Shown here: positions 43,900-52,558 of the stretch, one piece after another
How positions within the stretch are numbered: position 1 is the first letter of the stretch
Layout: each line of letters opens with the position of its first letter
Source of the DNA: Salimicrobium album
GTDB lineage: Bacteria > Bacillota > Bacilli > Bacillales > Halobacillaceae
Reading direction: 5' to 3'
NCBI RefSeq assembly: GCF_900107115.1
Contig: NZ_FNOS01000003.1
Location: 248,001 to 312,000 of the forward strand
DNA length: 64,000 nucleotides
The notes under the pieces: generated by a model
The model's input: only the letters and a program-made list of their open reading frames with translations
The model's database searches: none
What the model was told of the DNA's origin: nothing
Made by a program: the position numbers and the translations under genes

Positions 43900-44739
43900 C
43901 TACCCTTTGATGGCTCCTTCTGTCATTCCTTTAACAATACGGCGCTGGAAAATCGCGTACAGAATAATCACCGGCACGATGGCGATAACCAGACTCGCAA
44001 ACAGCGTCCCCCAGGAATTCGTATACTGGGTTTCATTACTGATATAGTCGATTGCGAGAGCCAGCGTATAGTTGTTTTCCGACTGTAAAAAGATGAGAGC
44101 CATAAAATACTCATTCCAGAACTGTATCATATTCATAATCGTAACTGTAATGATACCGGTCATGGAAAGAGGGGTGATAATTTTCCATAAGATTTTGTAA
44201 GGGCTCATGCCGTCTATGGCAGCAGCCTCTTCCAGAGATTTCGGAATCGTAGCCATAAAGCTCGTCAGTACGAAAATGCTGAAAGGAAGCTGACTGACAG
44301 CGTAAACGATAGCAAGACCGAAAATATTATCGAGCAGGTTCAGCTGCATAAGCAGGAAAAACAAAGGAATCCAGCCGAGCACCATCGGAATCATCATGGC
44401 GGAAATATATAGAGTGAACAGCAAACGGTTCCCGCGGAACCTGAGCCGTTCCAGTGCATAAGCGGTAGGTATTGCCATAACCAGCGTCAATAAAGCACCC
44501 AGTCCCGTAACGATAAGACTGTTGAATACACTGATGTCGATGTTGTAATTGGACCAGGCGTCGATAAAGTTTCCGAAACTGAATGAATCCGGCAGTCCCC
44601 AAGGATTTGCGTAGATTTCCGCGTTCGATTTGAAAGCACCGAGAATCATCCAGAGGATCGGATACAGAACAGCCAGAGACCATAGAACAAGAGGAATTCT
44701 GACACCGATTTTCGTCCAAAATCCCTGTTTCCGTTTCAC
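43900..44739 (-). CDS. Carbohydrate ABC transporter permease (MalG type)
   Basis: Membrane component of a CUT1-family sugar importer, about 279 residues and six helices. The EAA loop that contacts the ATPase is seen as EEAAAIDGMSPYKILWKIITPLS, split here as EEAAAIDGM then KIITPLS (near 185-207). GTG 44739 follows GAGGAGGG at 8 bases. It pairs with the MalF-type permease 16 bases upstream. No ATPase is in the cluster; Bacillus CUT1 importers commonly share MsmX. Confidence 0.9.
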   Translation of the reverse strand: MKRKQGFWTKIGVRIPLVLWSLAVLYPILWMILGAFKSNAEIYANPWGLPDSFSFGNFIDAWSNYNIDISVFNSLIVTGLGALLTLVMAIPTAYALERLRFRGNRLLFTLYISAMMIPMVLGWIPLFFLLMQLNLLDNIFGLAIVYAVSQLPFSIFVLTSFMATIPKSLEEAAAIDGMSPYKILWKIITPLSMTGIITVTIMNMIQFWNEYFMALIFLQSENNYTLALAIDYISNETQYTNSWGTLFASLVIAIVPVIILYAIFQRRIVKGMTEGAIKG

Positions 44740-44755
44740 TTCGCCATCCCTCCTC

Positions 44756-45649
44756 TTAATATTCCACTTTCTCACGTCTCATGAAATACTGCATGATGAG
44801 TACGGTAATCAGAGAAAGTACTAAAATCATGACGCCTATCGTCGCGCCGTAGCCGAAATTATATTTTACGAAAGCTTCTTCATACAGATACGATCCCATG
44901 ACGTGTGTAGCGTTGTTGGGGCCACCCTTGGTCATAACCTGTACGATGATGAAGGAACCGTTCAGCGTCGTAATGATGATATAAAGGATGGATATTTTGA
45001 TCTGCGGCCAGACGAGCGGAAGCGTAATCTTCCAAAACTGCTGCCATCCGTTGGCCCCGTCTATTTCGGCGGCTTCATAGTAACTTTTCGAGATGTTTGA
45101 AATACCTCCCATCAGCATGAGCATGAACAACCCGATCCCTGCCCACACAGACGGAAGCACGAGACTCGGCAAAGCCCACTTTTCGTTTCCAAGCCACGCT
45201 TTCGTCCACTCCCCGAGACCTAAAAACTCCAGTCCGGAGTTCACGAGTCCGAGACTCGGGTTATAAATAAACATCCACAGTATCCCGATAACAACGACGG
45301 ACATAATATTCGGAAAAAAGAACACGATCCGGTAGAACGGTGCTTCCTTTATCCTCATCTGCGTCAGAGCTACAGCAAAAAACGTCGCAAGAATCATAAT
45401 GCCGATGATTTTTGTAATGACGAGAAAATAGTCATGCCAGATCGTCGCCGGAATAATTTCGTCATTGAAAAGTTTCCGGTAATTGTCGAAGCCCGTAAAT
45501 TCCGCCACCGAGGAAGATCCTGACCACTGAAAGAAAGAGTAGTAAAGACCGTTGACCAGAGGATACAGGGTGAATAAGGCAAACATGAGAAACGTAGGTA
45601 CGAGGCAAAAAGCCAGAAACAGGTACCGTTGTTTTTTTGACTGGACCAT
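44756..45649 (-). CDS. Carbohydrate ABC transporter permease (MalF type)
   Basis: A 297-residue CUT1 permease with six helices. The N-terminal region (FLVPTFLMFALFTLYPLVNGLYYSF) and the EAA loop YYEAAEIDGANGWQQFWKI (near 190-208) are typical. It lies between the solute-binding protein and the MalG-type permease of the amino-sugar operon. A ribosome site GAGGGGGAAAG precedes the ATG. Confidence 0.9.
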   Translation of the reverse strand: MVQSKKQRYLFLAFCLVPTFLMFALFTLYPLVNGLYYSFFQWSGSSSVAEFTGFDNYRKLFNDEIIPATIWHDYFLVITKIIGIMILATFFAVALTQMRIKEAPFYRIVFFFPNIMSVVVIGILWMFIYNPSLGLVNSGLEFLGLGEWTKAWLGNEKWALPSLVLPSVWAGIGLFMLMLMGGISNISKSYYEAAEIDGANGWQQFWKITLPLVWPQIKISILYIIITTLNGSFIIVQVMTKGGPNNATHVMGSYLYEEAFVKYNFGYGATIGVMILVLSLITVLIMQYFMRREKVEY

Positions 45650-45740
45650 ACTTTCCCCCTCTTTTCATATAATCCGGGCAGACCGGTGAATTTGTTAAAA
45701 GAAAATACAGAGGTGCAGGTTCACACCTCCGTATCCACTC

Positions 45741-47111
45741 TTATTCCAGAGATTTGCGGTATTCTTTGGAAGCCTGTTCTGCTTCTTCCACGAATTCTTC
45801 TGCCGTAATATTCCCAAGCATGAGGGAGACCAGGGAGTTACTGATCGGCGTTTCGAGATCGGCACTCATCGGATGAGGTTTCTGATAGATTTGTACCTTA
45901 TCCGGATCGTTGATCATTTCGTTCGCCTGGATGAGGAATTCCGGCACATCGTCGGATTCCGTCAGATCGACACCCTGCAGGTTCATCAGTGCTCCGGTAT
46001 GTTCGGAGAAAGAAGTGGCATACTCTTTCGTATAAACGAACTCCACAAACGCTTTCGCCGCTTCAGGATTCTCGGCCTCTTCCGCAATAGCCAAAGGACG
46101 AAGGTCCGGCACAATCGCGTAAGGTTCGCCTTCTTTCTGCATCGGAGACGGGATGAATCCATATTCCACGTCCTCCGGCTTATCTTTCGCCATTTCGTTC
46201 GGCAGCCAGAAGCCTACCGGGATAAAAGCATTGTCATGATTCAGGAAATTCATCTGGGACTGGGTGTGGTTCAGGGCTCCAAAGTCCGGGTCGATGTATC
46301 CTTCCTTCTGCATTTCTTCAATGTTTTTGATGACTTCCATCACTTCATCACTGCTCCAGGCCCCTTCCTGACCCTGTATCGTCTGCGTCAGCAGTTCGTC
46401 ACCGCCCCGGGCTCCAAAAGCCGGGTACATCATACCTCTCAGGAAGTAATAAGGATGCTGTCCTGTAGTAACAAATGGCGCGATACCTTCTTCGTCTTTA
46501 ATCGTTCCCATCGTCTCCATGAAATCCGGGAAGTTTTCAGGCGCTTCCCATCCTTTTTCTTCAAACCAGGCGCTGTCATACCAGGTACCCCACGTATCAA
46601 AAACCAGCGGCAGACTGTAAACTTCTCCGTCGTACTTCGCAGGTTCCACGATGAAACTGTCTTTCAGCGGCGTGCCGTCTTCAAGCTCCATCCCATCCAG
46701 AAAACTGCTCAGATTCATCAGCTGACCGTCTTCCACCATCTGAGTTTCACTCGATCCCGCGCCATCAATGTAAACGACATCGGGCGGATCTTCCGAAACC
46801 CAGCGCGATCTCATCTCTTCGTTGATGTTAGGGCCTGCGTGTTCCTTGATGGAAACGTCCGGATATTCTTCCTGGAAGTCGGCGATTACTTCCTTCCACC
46901 AGGAATCTCCGTATCCCCCGACAAAATACTGGATTTCAAGTTCCCCGGAAACCTCTCCGTCTCCGCCGCTTTCGGAGCTGTCCCCGCTGCCGGATGAATC
47001 TTTTTCGGAACTGTTTTCTTCCCCGCCGGACCCCGGTGCACAACCGGCGACAACCATTAAGACGAGAAGCAGTAACGCAGCAAATGTGTACTTCCAGCTT
47101 TTTTTCAACAC
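45741..47111 (-). CDS. Sugar ABC transporter substrate-binding lipoprotein
   Basis: A 456-residue family 1 solute-binding protein with signal peptide and lipobox VVAGC (Cys 24), a Ser/Gly/Glu-rich linker (27-55) and a CUT1 binding fold (EIQYFVGGYGDSWW, DVVYIDGAGSSE). Context with MurQ and an amino-sugar kinase suggests MurNAc, anhydro-MurNAc or GlcNAc-MurNAc as ligand; this is inferred. It is third in the operon, 46 bases after murQ. Confidence 0.88.
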   Translation of the reverse strand: MLKKSWKYTFAALLLLVLMVVAGCAPGSGGEENSSEKDSSGSGDSSESGGDGEVSGELEIQYFVGGYGDSWWKEVIADFQEEYPDVSIKEHAGPNINEEMRSRWVSEDPPDVVYIDGAGSSETQMVEDGQLMNLSSFLDGMELEDGTPLKDSFIVEPAKYDGEVYSLPLVFDTWGTWYDSAWFEEKGWEAPENFPDFMETMGTIKDEEGIAPFVTTGQHPYYFLRGMMYPAFGARGGDELLTQTIQGQEGAWSSDEVMEVIKNIEEMQKEGYIDPDFGALNHTQSQMNFLNHDNAFIPVGFWLPNEMAKDKPEDVEYGFIPSPMQKEGEPYAIVPDLRPLAIAEEAENPEAAKAFVEFVYTKEYATSFSEHTGALMNLQGVDLTESDDVPEFLIQANEMINDPDKVQIYQKPHPMSADLETPISNSLVSLMLGNITAEEFVEEAEQASKEYRKSLE

Positions 47112-47157
47112 AAATCCCCCTTGAATAATATTTATTTGAAGCCCTGAGGCTTACAAA

Positions 47158-48069
47158 TCAATGTGAAATAGAACTCTCGGCTTTTCTGAGGTAGCCGTCA
47201 CAGGCATCGAGAATTTCTTTCGCTTTTTCATAGGAGATATCCGCCTTCTTCATCATAATCGCTGTTTTCACTTCGTAGTTGGCATTCTTAAGCAGAAGGG
47301 AGGCTTCCTCCTCACCTGTATCAGTAACCGTTTTCAAAATACTTTCCGCTCTTCTGCGGAGCTTGTAGTTACTTGCGTGAACATCCACCATAAGGTTCTC
47401 GTAAACTTTCCCGAGCTGTATCATAACGGAAGTACTGATCATATTCAGGATCATCTTATGAGAAGTGGCTGCTTTCAGTCTCGTAGACCCTGTAAGAACT
47501 TCCGGACCGACGATGACTTCGATGGCTGTATCGGCATATGTGCTTATAAGAGCCTCCGGATTGCAGGAAAGAGCCACCGTGTACGCCCCCGCTTCTCCCG
47601 CTCTTTTCAGCGTCCCTACCGGATATGGAGTCCTTCCACTGGCCGTAATTCCGATTACGACATCCCGGTCATCGGGTGAGGCTGCGTCCAGATCCCGGTA
47701 CCCTGCCTCTTCCTCATCCTCCGCATTCTCTTTCGCCTGTTCGAAAGCTTCTCCTCCTCCGGCCATAATGGCCTGTATCTGCTCCGGAGGGGTCATAAAC
47801 GTAGGAGGACATTCGGAAGCATCCATAAAACCGACGCGTCCGCTCGTGCCTGCCCCTGCATAGAACAGCCTTCCGCCTTTTTTCAAGCTCTCCACCGTCT
47901 TCTCCACTACTTCCGCAACTTCGGGGAGCACGCGCGCCACCGCTTCTGCCACCCTGGCATCTTCCCGGTTCATTATTTCAAGCATGCCCATAGTCGATTC
48001 CATATCAATGGACATACTGTCCGGGTTCCTGCTTTCTGTGACCAGGGACTGAAGTTTCTCTTCTCCCAT
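47158..48069 (-). CDS. murQ: N-acetylmuramic acid 6-phosphate etherase
   Basis: Cleaves the lactyl ether of MurNAc 6-phosphate to give GlcNAc 6-phosphate and D-lactate in cell-wall recycling. The 303-residue SIS-domain protein has GAGTSGRVGFMDASECPPTF (near 72-91) with the catalytic Glu, and GITASGRTPYPVG near 140. ATG 48069 shares one base with the kinase stop (TGATG), and an upstream GTG is too near the ribosome site. The adjacent gene for an FAD-linked D-lactate-type oxidase at 49154 could use the lactate released. Confidence 0.94.
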   Translation of the reverse strand: MGEEKLQSLVTESRNPDSMSIDMESTMGMLEIMNREDARVAEAVARVLPEVAEVVEKTVESLKKGGRLFYAGAGTSGRVGFMDASECPPTFMTPPEQIQAIMAGGGEAFEQAKENAEDEEEAGYRDLDAASPDDRDVVIGITASGRTPYPVGTLKRAGEAGAYTVALSCNPEALISTYADTAIEVIVGPEVLTGSTRLKAATSHKMILNMISTSVMIQLGKVYENLMVDVHASNYKLRRRAESILKTVTDTGEEEASLLLKNANYEVKTAIMMKKADISYEKAKEILDACDGYLRKAESSISH

Positions 48070-49007
48070 CAGCACCCTCTCCTCTCTGTAAGTTTCGCCG
48101 CGCCGGAAGACGGGGACGAATATATTTGCCGGATAACGCCCAGCCCTCTGGTTTCAATATAGTTCCCGAATGCTTCCTGCATAAAAGAAGAATTGTTGAA
48201 AATTGCTCCTGCAGTAAAGACAGGAAGCTCCCCGTCCTCCCTTCTCATCTTATAATGCAGACTTTCGATATGGAGCACCAGCTCCTGTACGGCCTCTTCC
48301 AGAATAGCCTGTACCTCCGGTAAATGCTCATGTTCAATCAGCGGCCGGGCGAGAGCAGCTATCTCCTTCTTCTGATCTTCCGACTGGTAGAAGTGTCCGA
48401 TCAATTGCTCCGCATGCATAAGGCCGAGCTCCCTGAGAATAATCCCCGGTATGGAGGAGGGAGCTGCACGTCCGTCTCTTTCTTTAGTGGTGCGACGCAG
48501 TGCCTTCTTGCCAATATCGAAACCGCTGCCCTCGTCTCCGAAAAGATGGCCCCAGCCGCCGCTTTTGAAAAACCCCCCATCCTCCACAGCTACAGCATTG
48601 GACCCCGTGCCCGAGATGATCAGCATGCCGCTCGTCATATCGGGATGCAGAGCCCCCTGAAGTGCAGCTTTACTGTCCGAAAACACATCGATTTTTAAAT
48701 TTTCTGACATATTAAGTTTTAAAAAAAGCGACCGCAACCGTGTCGTCAATTCTTCCTGTTCCTGAAAGCGTCCCGCTCCTGCTATTCCGGCTCCCACTGC
48801 TGTGACAGAGTCCGGAGGTATGTGGAATTTCTTCATACCCTCTTCAATGAGTGCAGCGATTCTTTCGGCACTCATGTCGTACCCGGAAGCTCTCGGATTC
48901 GAACCGGGGCCGAACAGCACATCATCTGTTTCATGAAGACTGTCTCTCCGGTAAAAAGCGACTTCCGTCTTAGTACCTCCTCCGTCAACACCAACGATGT
49001 AGTCCAT
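48069..49007 (-). CDS. BadF/BadG-type amino-sugar kinase (MurK-like)
   Basis: A 312-residue kinase of the BadF/BadG/BcrA/BcrD ATPase fold: phosphate-1 loop VGVDGGGTKTE (5-15), SGTGSNAVA (near 118) and GWGHLFGDEGSGFDIGKKAL (near 133-152). In Clostridium, MurK of this family phosphorylates MurNAc and GlcNAc. As first gene of the operon with murQ and an ABC importer, it should phosphorylate sugars taken up unphosphorylated. The start follows AAAAAGGTGGGGG. Confidence 0.87.
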   Translation of the reverse strand: MDYIVGVDGGGTKTEVAFYRRDSLHETDDVLFGPGSNPRASGYDMSAERIAALIEEGMKKFHIPPDSVTAVGAGIAGAGRFQEQEELTTRLRSLFLKLNMSENLKIDVFSDSKAALQGALHPDMTSGMLIISGTGSNAVAVEDGGFFKSGGWGHLFGDEGSGFDIGKKALRRTTKERDGRAAPSSIPGIILRELGLMHAEQLIGHFYQSEDQKKEIAALARPLIEHEHLPEVQAILEEAVQELVLHIESLHYKMRREDGELPVFTAGAIFNNSSFMQEAFGNYIETRGLGVIRQIYSSPSSGAAKLTERRGC

Positions 49008-49035
49008 TCAACCCCCACCTTTTTTATTACTTAAG

Positions 49036-49064
49036 ATTATAATACTATTAAAATTTTATGTCAA
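49036..49064 (-). promoter_or_regulatory. Promoter of the amino-sugar operon
   Basis: On the minus strand TTGACA (49064-49059), a 17-base spacer and TATAAT (49041-49036), a full consensus sigma-A promoter 28 bases before the kinase gene. Confidence 0.8.
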
Positions 49065-49081
49065 ACTAATTAATTAATTTT

Positions 49082-49096
49082 TGAAATATCGTTTCA
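49082..49096. promoter_or_regulatory. Operator-like dyad upstream of the amino-sugar promoter
   Basis: TGAAATATCGTTTCA has 5-bp arms (TGAAA/TTTCA) and resembles a relaxed cre or an RpiR-type site. It lies between the divergent amino-sugar operon and the FAD oxidase gene. Confidence 0.4.
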
Positions 49097-49153
49097 CAAA
49101 CTGTAAAAACCTGCTGGCTTATGTATAATCGGAGAAAAAGAGGAGGCGTTTTC

Positions 49154-50527
49154 ATGAAACATGAAGTGCTGTCGCATCTGAAGGAAATTTTGAGCGAAGA
49201 ACAAATCAGTACGAACGAAACGATACGTAGTCACCATAGTAAAGACGAGTCCTACCACACGCCTGCTTTACCTGAAGTCGTCCTCTTCCCGCGCTCGAGC
49301 CGGGAGATCAGTCATATTCTGAAGCTGGCAAATGAAAATGGAGTCCCGGTCACACCGTTCGGACTCGGCTCCGGTCTCGAAGGGCACGTCGTACCTGTAC
49401 AGGGAGGGTTCTCCATCGATTTTTCGGAGATGGATAATATTCTTGAAATCCGGGAACAGGACCTTCTCGTCCGCGTCCAGCCGGGCGTCACCCGCTCGAC
49501 GCTTGATAAAGCACTGAAGAAACATGGCCTTTTCTTTCCGGTGGATCCGGGTGCGGACGCCACGATCGGCGGAATGACGGCTACCAATGCGAGCGGCACT
49601 ACGTCCGTCAAGTACGGGGTGATGAAAGACCAGATCCGCAACCTGGAAGTCGTGACTCCGGACGGGCAGATCATCCATACCGGGAGCCTGGCCCAGAAAT
49701 CCTCCTCCGGTTATAACCTCAACGATCTTTACACAGGATCCGAAGGCACCCTCGGATGCATCAGTGAAATTACGCTGAAAGTATACGGAATCCCCGAACA
49801 TATCACGGCCGCCCGCGCCACTTTCAAAGAGATGACGGAAGCGGTGGATGCTGTAACTTCCATTGTTCAGACCGGTGTTCCCGTGGCCCGTATGGAAATC
49901 GTGGATGAGAGTTCCATCCGTCAGGTGAACGACTGGATAGAAACGGATTATGAAGTGAACCCCACTCTCTTCCTTGAGTTTCATGGAAATGAAGCGGGAC
50001 TGAATCAGGACGTGGCATTTGCGAAGGAGATTCTTTCGGACCACGGCTGCACGTCCGTGACGTTCGAGAAAGACACCCGGGGACGCATGAAACTTTGGGA
50101 AGGCCGGCACAACCTTGCTTACACCTACACCCACGCCTATCCGGGACGTTCCATGATGGTAACAGATGTTTGCGTTCCTATTTCTTCTCTTGCCGAAGCT
50201 ATCGTATTCGGCCGGGAAGAGCTCGACAGACAGGGGCTTCCGGGAGGACTTGTGGGACATGCCGGAGATGGCAATTACCACGCATTCGTCATGATCGACA
50301 AAAATGATGAGAACGAGATGCACAAAGCGGAACAGTTCAATGAAGCTATCGTTGAACACGCTCTGGCCCGGGGCGGCACCTGTACGGGCGAGCACGGCGT
50401 CGGAATCGGGAAGAAGAAGTACCTGGAAGCGGAGCACGGAGCGTCTCTTTCCATTATGAAGTCGATCAAAAAAGCCCTTGATCCGAACAACATCATGAAC
50501 CCCGGCAAATTCATCGATATCGGATAA
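49154..50527 (+). CDS. FAD-linked oxidase, GlcD/D-lactate dehydrogenase family
   Basis: A 457-residue FAD-dependent hydroxyacid dehydrogenase (D-lactate or glycolate). The FAD_binding_4 domain carries FGLGSGLEGHVVPVQGG (near 70-86) and GADATIGGMTATNASGT (near 132-148); the C-terminal domain has the metal/substrate motif HAGDGNYH near 378 and GTCTGEHGVGIGK near 416. ATG 49154 follows GAGGAGG at 7 bases; an in-frame ATG at 49121 precedes the site. Divergence from the murQ operon, which releases D-lactate, suggests a D-lactate role. Confidence 0.88.
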   Translation: MKHEVLSHLKEILSEEQISTNETIRSHHSKDESYHTPALPEVVLFPRSSREISHILKLANENGVPVTPFGLGSGLEGHVVPVQGGFSIDFSEMDNILEIREQDLLVRVQPGVTRSTLDKALKKHGLFFPVDPGADATIGGMTATNASGTTSVKYGVMKDQIRNLEVVTPDGQIIHTGSLAQKSSSGYNLNDLYTGSEGTLGCISEITLKVYGIPEHITAARATFKEMTEAVDAVTSIVQTGVPVARMEIVDESSIRQVNDWIETDYEVNPTLFLEFHGNEAGLNQDVAFAKEILSDHGCTSVTFEKDTRGRMKLWEGRHNLAYTYTHAYPGRSMMVTDVCVPISSLAEAIVFGREELDRQGLPGGLVGHAGDGNYHAFVMIDKNDENEMHKAEQFNEAIVEHALARGGTCTGEHGVGIGKKKYLEAEHGASLSIMKSIKKALDPNNIMNPGKFIDIG

Positions 50528-50573
50528 AAACGTTTATTTTTTAATGACGATAAGTAGAAAGGTAGTATTCCAA

Positions 50574-50819
50574 TTGACGAAAACCATAAACTTTCTTACG
50601 GTACTGATTGTTGCGGAAGTGATTATGGCCCTTATTGTGGAAAGAACGATGGAATCTGTTACAATCCCACCCGGGTTTTACATTTTCAGTTCGTTCTTCG
50701 CATTATTCACTGCAGGGTACAGGTACTACTTTGAAATGGATAAAAAATCCTGGGGAGCTTCTCTTATGGTGCTCACAACTGCCGGAATACTATTCTCTAT
50801 TGTCTTAATGTTTATCTAA
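50574..50819 (+). CDS. Small three-helix membrane protein, unknown
   Basis: An 81-residue protein with about three hydrophobic segments (6-24, 38-54, 61-80). TTG 50574 follows AGAAAGGTAG; the upstream ATG at 50544 lacks a site. It is 46 bases after the FAD oxidase and may be co-transcribed, ending at the terminator 50820-50846. No family recognised. Confidence 0.6.
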   Translation: MTKTINFLTVLIVAEVIMALIVERTMESVTIPPGFYIFSSFFALFTAGYRYYFEMDKKSWGASLMVLTTAGILFSIVLMFI

Positions 50820-50846
50820 AAAAAGCCCTGTCCGGGGCTTTTTTTC
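50820..50846 (+). terminator. Terminator after the FAD oxidase/small membrane protein genes
   Basis: AAAAGCCC / GGGCTTTT stem with a loop of 8-9 bases and T7 tail. Confidence 0.88.
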
Positions 50847-50924
50847 TGCCTGAAATCTATTAAAGTGATTTCATTCTTACAATGTAAAAAATTGTGCTAC
50901 GATGAATGCTGGGAGGAATGAACA

Positions 50925-51251
50925 ATGAGTATCCACTGGTTTAAAGTAATCATAGCCGGCCTGTTTGAAATAGGATGGGTCATCGGGCTGAAACATGCCG
51001 ACAGCGTCCTCGAATGGACAGGTACCGTTATCGCTATAGTTGTCAGCTTCTATTATCTGATCATGGCCGGACAGAAACTTCCTGCCGGAACAGCATATGC
51101 CGTTTTCGTAGGAATCGGTACGGTAGGAACCGTACTCTCGGGAATGTTGTTTTTCGGAGAGGCGGCAAGTGTGGGGAAAGTGCTGATGATCTCCCTTCTT
51201 CTCACAGGTATAATCGGTCTTAAAATGGTGACACCGGAGGAGGATGCATAA
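50925..51251 (+). CDS. ykkC: SMR-family pump subunit, YkkC-like
   Basis: A 108-residue four-helix SMR protein with essential Glu at 15 (AGLFEIGWVIGLKHAD). The GWVIGLKHAD segment is very close to B. subtilis YkkC, which together with YkkD exports guanidinium. It overlaps ykkD by one base (TAATG). Start after GGGAGG. The 78 bases between the preceding terminator and the start are too short for a ykkC-type (guanidine-I) riboswitch. Confidence 0.88.
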   Translation: MSIHWFKVIIAGLFEIGWVIGLKHADSVLEWTGTVIAIVVSFYYLIMAGQKLPAGTAYAVFVGIGTVGTVLSGMLFFGEAASVGKVLMISLLLTGIIGLKMVTPEEDA

Positions 51252-51568
51252 TGGCATGGGTCTACTTAATCATCGCAGGACTCGGAGAAATGTTCGGGGT
51301 TCTGATGATCAATAAATTCCACTCTGAACGCTCGGTCACATCCATCCTTCTGCTCGCTGCAGGGTTTTCCGCGAGTTTCCTTTTTCTTGCGCTGTCCATG
51401 GAAACACTGCCGATGGGGCTTGCCTACGCCGTATGGACAGGCATAGGAGCAGCAGGTGGCGCACTGTTCGGAATGATTTTATATGGGGAACCGAAAGACG
51501 GCAAACGCATCTTTTTTCTATCACTCATCATCGCTGCCGTCATCGGACTGAAGTTGGTCTCCCCCTGA
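51251..51568 (+). CDS. ykkD: SMR-family pump subunit, YkkD-like
   Basis: A 105-residue four-helix SMR protein with Glu at 13 and the METLPMGLAYAVWTGIGAAGG loop pattern (split near 56-76) shared with YkkD. The two overlapping genes are expected to form an antiparallel heterodimer. It ends next to the convergent RDD gene (stop at 51571) with no clear terminator. Confidence 0.88.
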   Translation: MAWVYLIIAGLGEMFGVLMINKFHSERSVTSILLLAAGFSASFLFLALSMETLPMGLAYAVWTGIGAAGGALFGMILYGEPKDGKRIFFLSLIIAAVIGLKLVSP

Positions 51569-51570
51569 TA

Positions 51571-51990
51571 TTATCCGGAATGAACGTACGTGCCGGCCAT
51601 ATAATCGTGTATGGCCCGGCGCTGCTTCGTTGCGATGACCATCACAAAACTCACCAGAGTGGACACTCCGAAAGTGATGACACTGAGCAGCACCTTCCCG
51701 ACAAAATCCCGGATGAACATATCAAGAAGCGTCACGTCATTCCCGTTAAGTTTTTTAACACGTATACCCATCAGACGCTTTGCAAGGGTGTAACCGGCCC
51801 AGACAGCGGGCAGGATCGTCAGGTACAAAGCATCCAGCAGTACATAGGCATAGCTGCTCGAAACTTCTGATGTAAGTTCCCCAGTGATCAGAAAGTATAA
51901 AAAGACAGCTACCATATTAATAATGAAGCTATCTGCGAGAAAGGCTGCCAGTCTTTTTCCAAAACCGGCTTTAGGTGTGTCCGTCCGCAT
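51571..51990 (-). CDS. RDD-family membrane protein
   Basis: A 139-residue RDD protein with three likely helices (about 15-37, 50-70, 100-122); the family arginine and aspartates are seen as GKRLAAFLADSF (11-22) and MGIRVKKLNG. Roles are poorly known; some members affect Na+/H+ exchange in halophiles. Monocistronic. Confidence 0.82.
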   Translation of the reverse strand: MRTDTPKAGFGKRLAAFLADSFIINMVAVFLYFLITGELTSEVSSSYAYVLLDALYLTILPAVWAGYTLAKRLMGIRVKKLNGNDVTLLDMFIRDFVGKVLLSVITFGVSTLVSFVMVIATKQRRAIHDYMAGTYVHSG

Positions 51991-52054
51991 AACAAATCCC
52001 TCTTCTTTAAAATATTCGTTCCTCTTTGAAAACTGTTTTCTTTCGGGCAGGGAC

Positions 52055-52558
52055 TCAAATTTCCAGAGTCATGTGCTGTTCGTCGTAATATTCCCCATGC
52101 ATCTTCAAAGCGTTCTTCTCCACGCCCCACGTCTCAAACCCGGCATTTGCATAAAGTCGGATGGCGGAATCGTTGTTCGTCACCACGGACAGGTTAATCT
52201 TTTCAATATACCCTTCTTCTTTCGCTTTTTCGATCGTCTTCTGAAGCAGTTGACCCCCTACTCCTTTATTGCGGACGACGGGGGAGACGTACACTCCTAT
52301 AAGGTGAGCAACATGTCTCAACTTGCTCGTGTCCTGCACGACGAGCGTCATCATTCCTACAATTTCCTCGTCCCAGATTGCTCCGAATGTGAAACTGTCC
52401 GCATCGGCAAGACGCTTGGACACTTCGCGGACCGGATCTTCCTTCGACATTGCCTCTTCATAACTCGTAGCGAATGCTTCCGGATTATTCCTTAACGCCT
52501 CGAGCCTCAAATCCCAATACATGTTCGCATCATCCGGTTGCAACATTCGTATCTCCAT
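52055..52558 (-). CDS. GNAT-family N-acetyltransferase
   Basis: A 167-residue GNAT enzyme; the acetyl-CoA motif V-R-N-K-G-V-G-G-Q-L-L is at residues about 94-104 (VVRNKGVGGQLL), with the LSVVTNNDSAIRLYANAGFE segment after it. The ATG shares one base with the ASCH gene stop (TAATG), so the two are coupled. Substrate unknown. Confidence 0.88.
   Translation of the reverse strand: MEIRMLQPDDANMYWDLRLEALRNNPEAFATSYEEAMSKEDPVREVSKRLADADSFTFGAIWDEEIVGMMTLVVQDTSKLRHVAHLIGVYVSPVVRNKGVGGQLLQKTIEKAKEEGYIEKINLSVVTNNDSAIRLYANAGFETWGVEKNALKMHGEYYDEQHMTLEI

Noticed and set aside
45873-46997. Open frame of 374 codons antisense to the sugar-binding lipoprotein
   Set aside because: Shadow of a clear gene with lipobox and family motifs; translation is dominated by Arg/Phe/His with no recognisable domain.
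49268-50437. Long open frame on the minus strand (389 codons) inside the FAD oxidase gene
   Set aside because: It lies entirely antisense to a well-conserved enzyme, has no ribosome site and its translation is rich in Arg/His/Cys typical of shadow frames.
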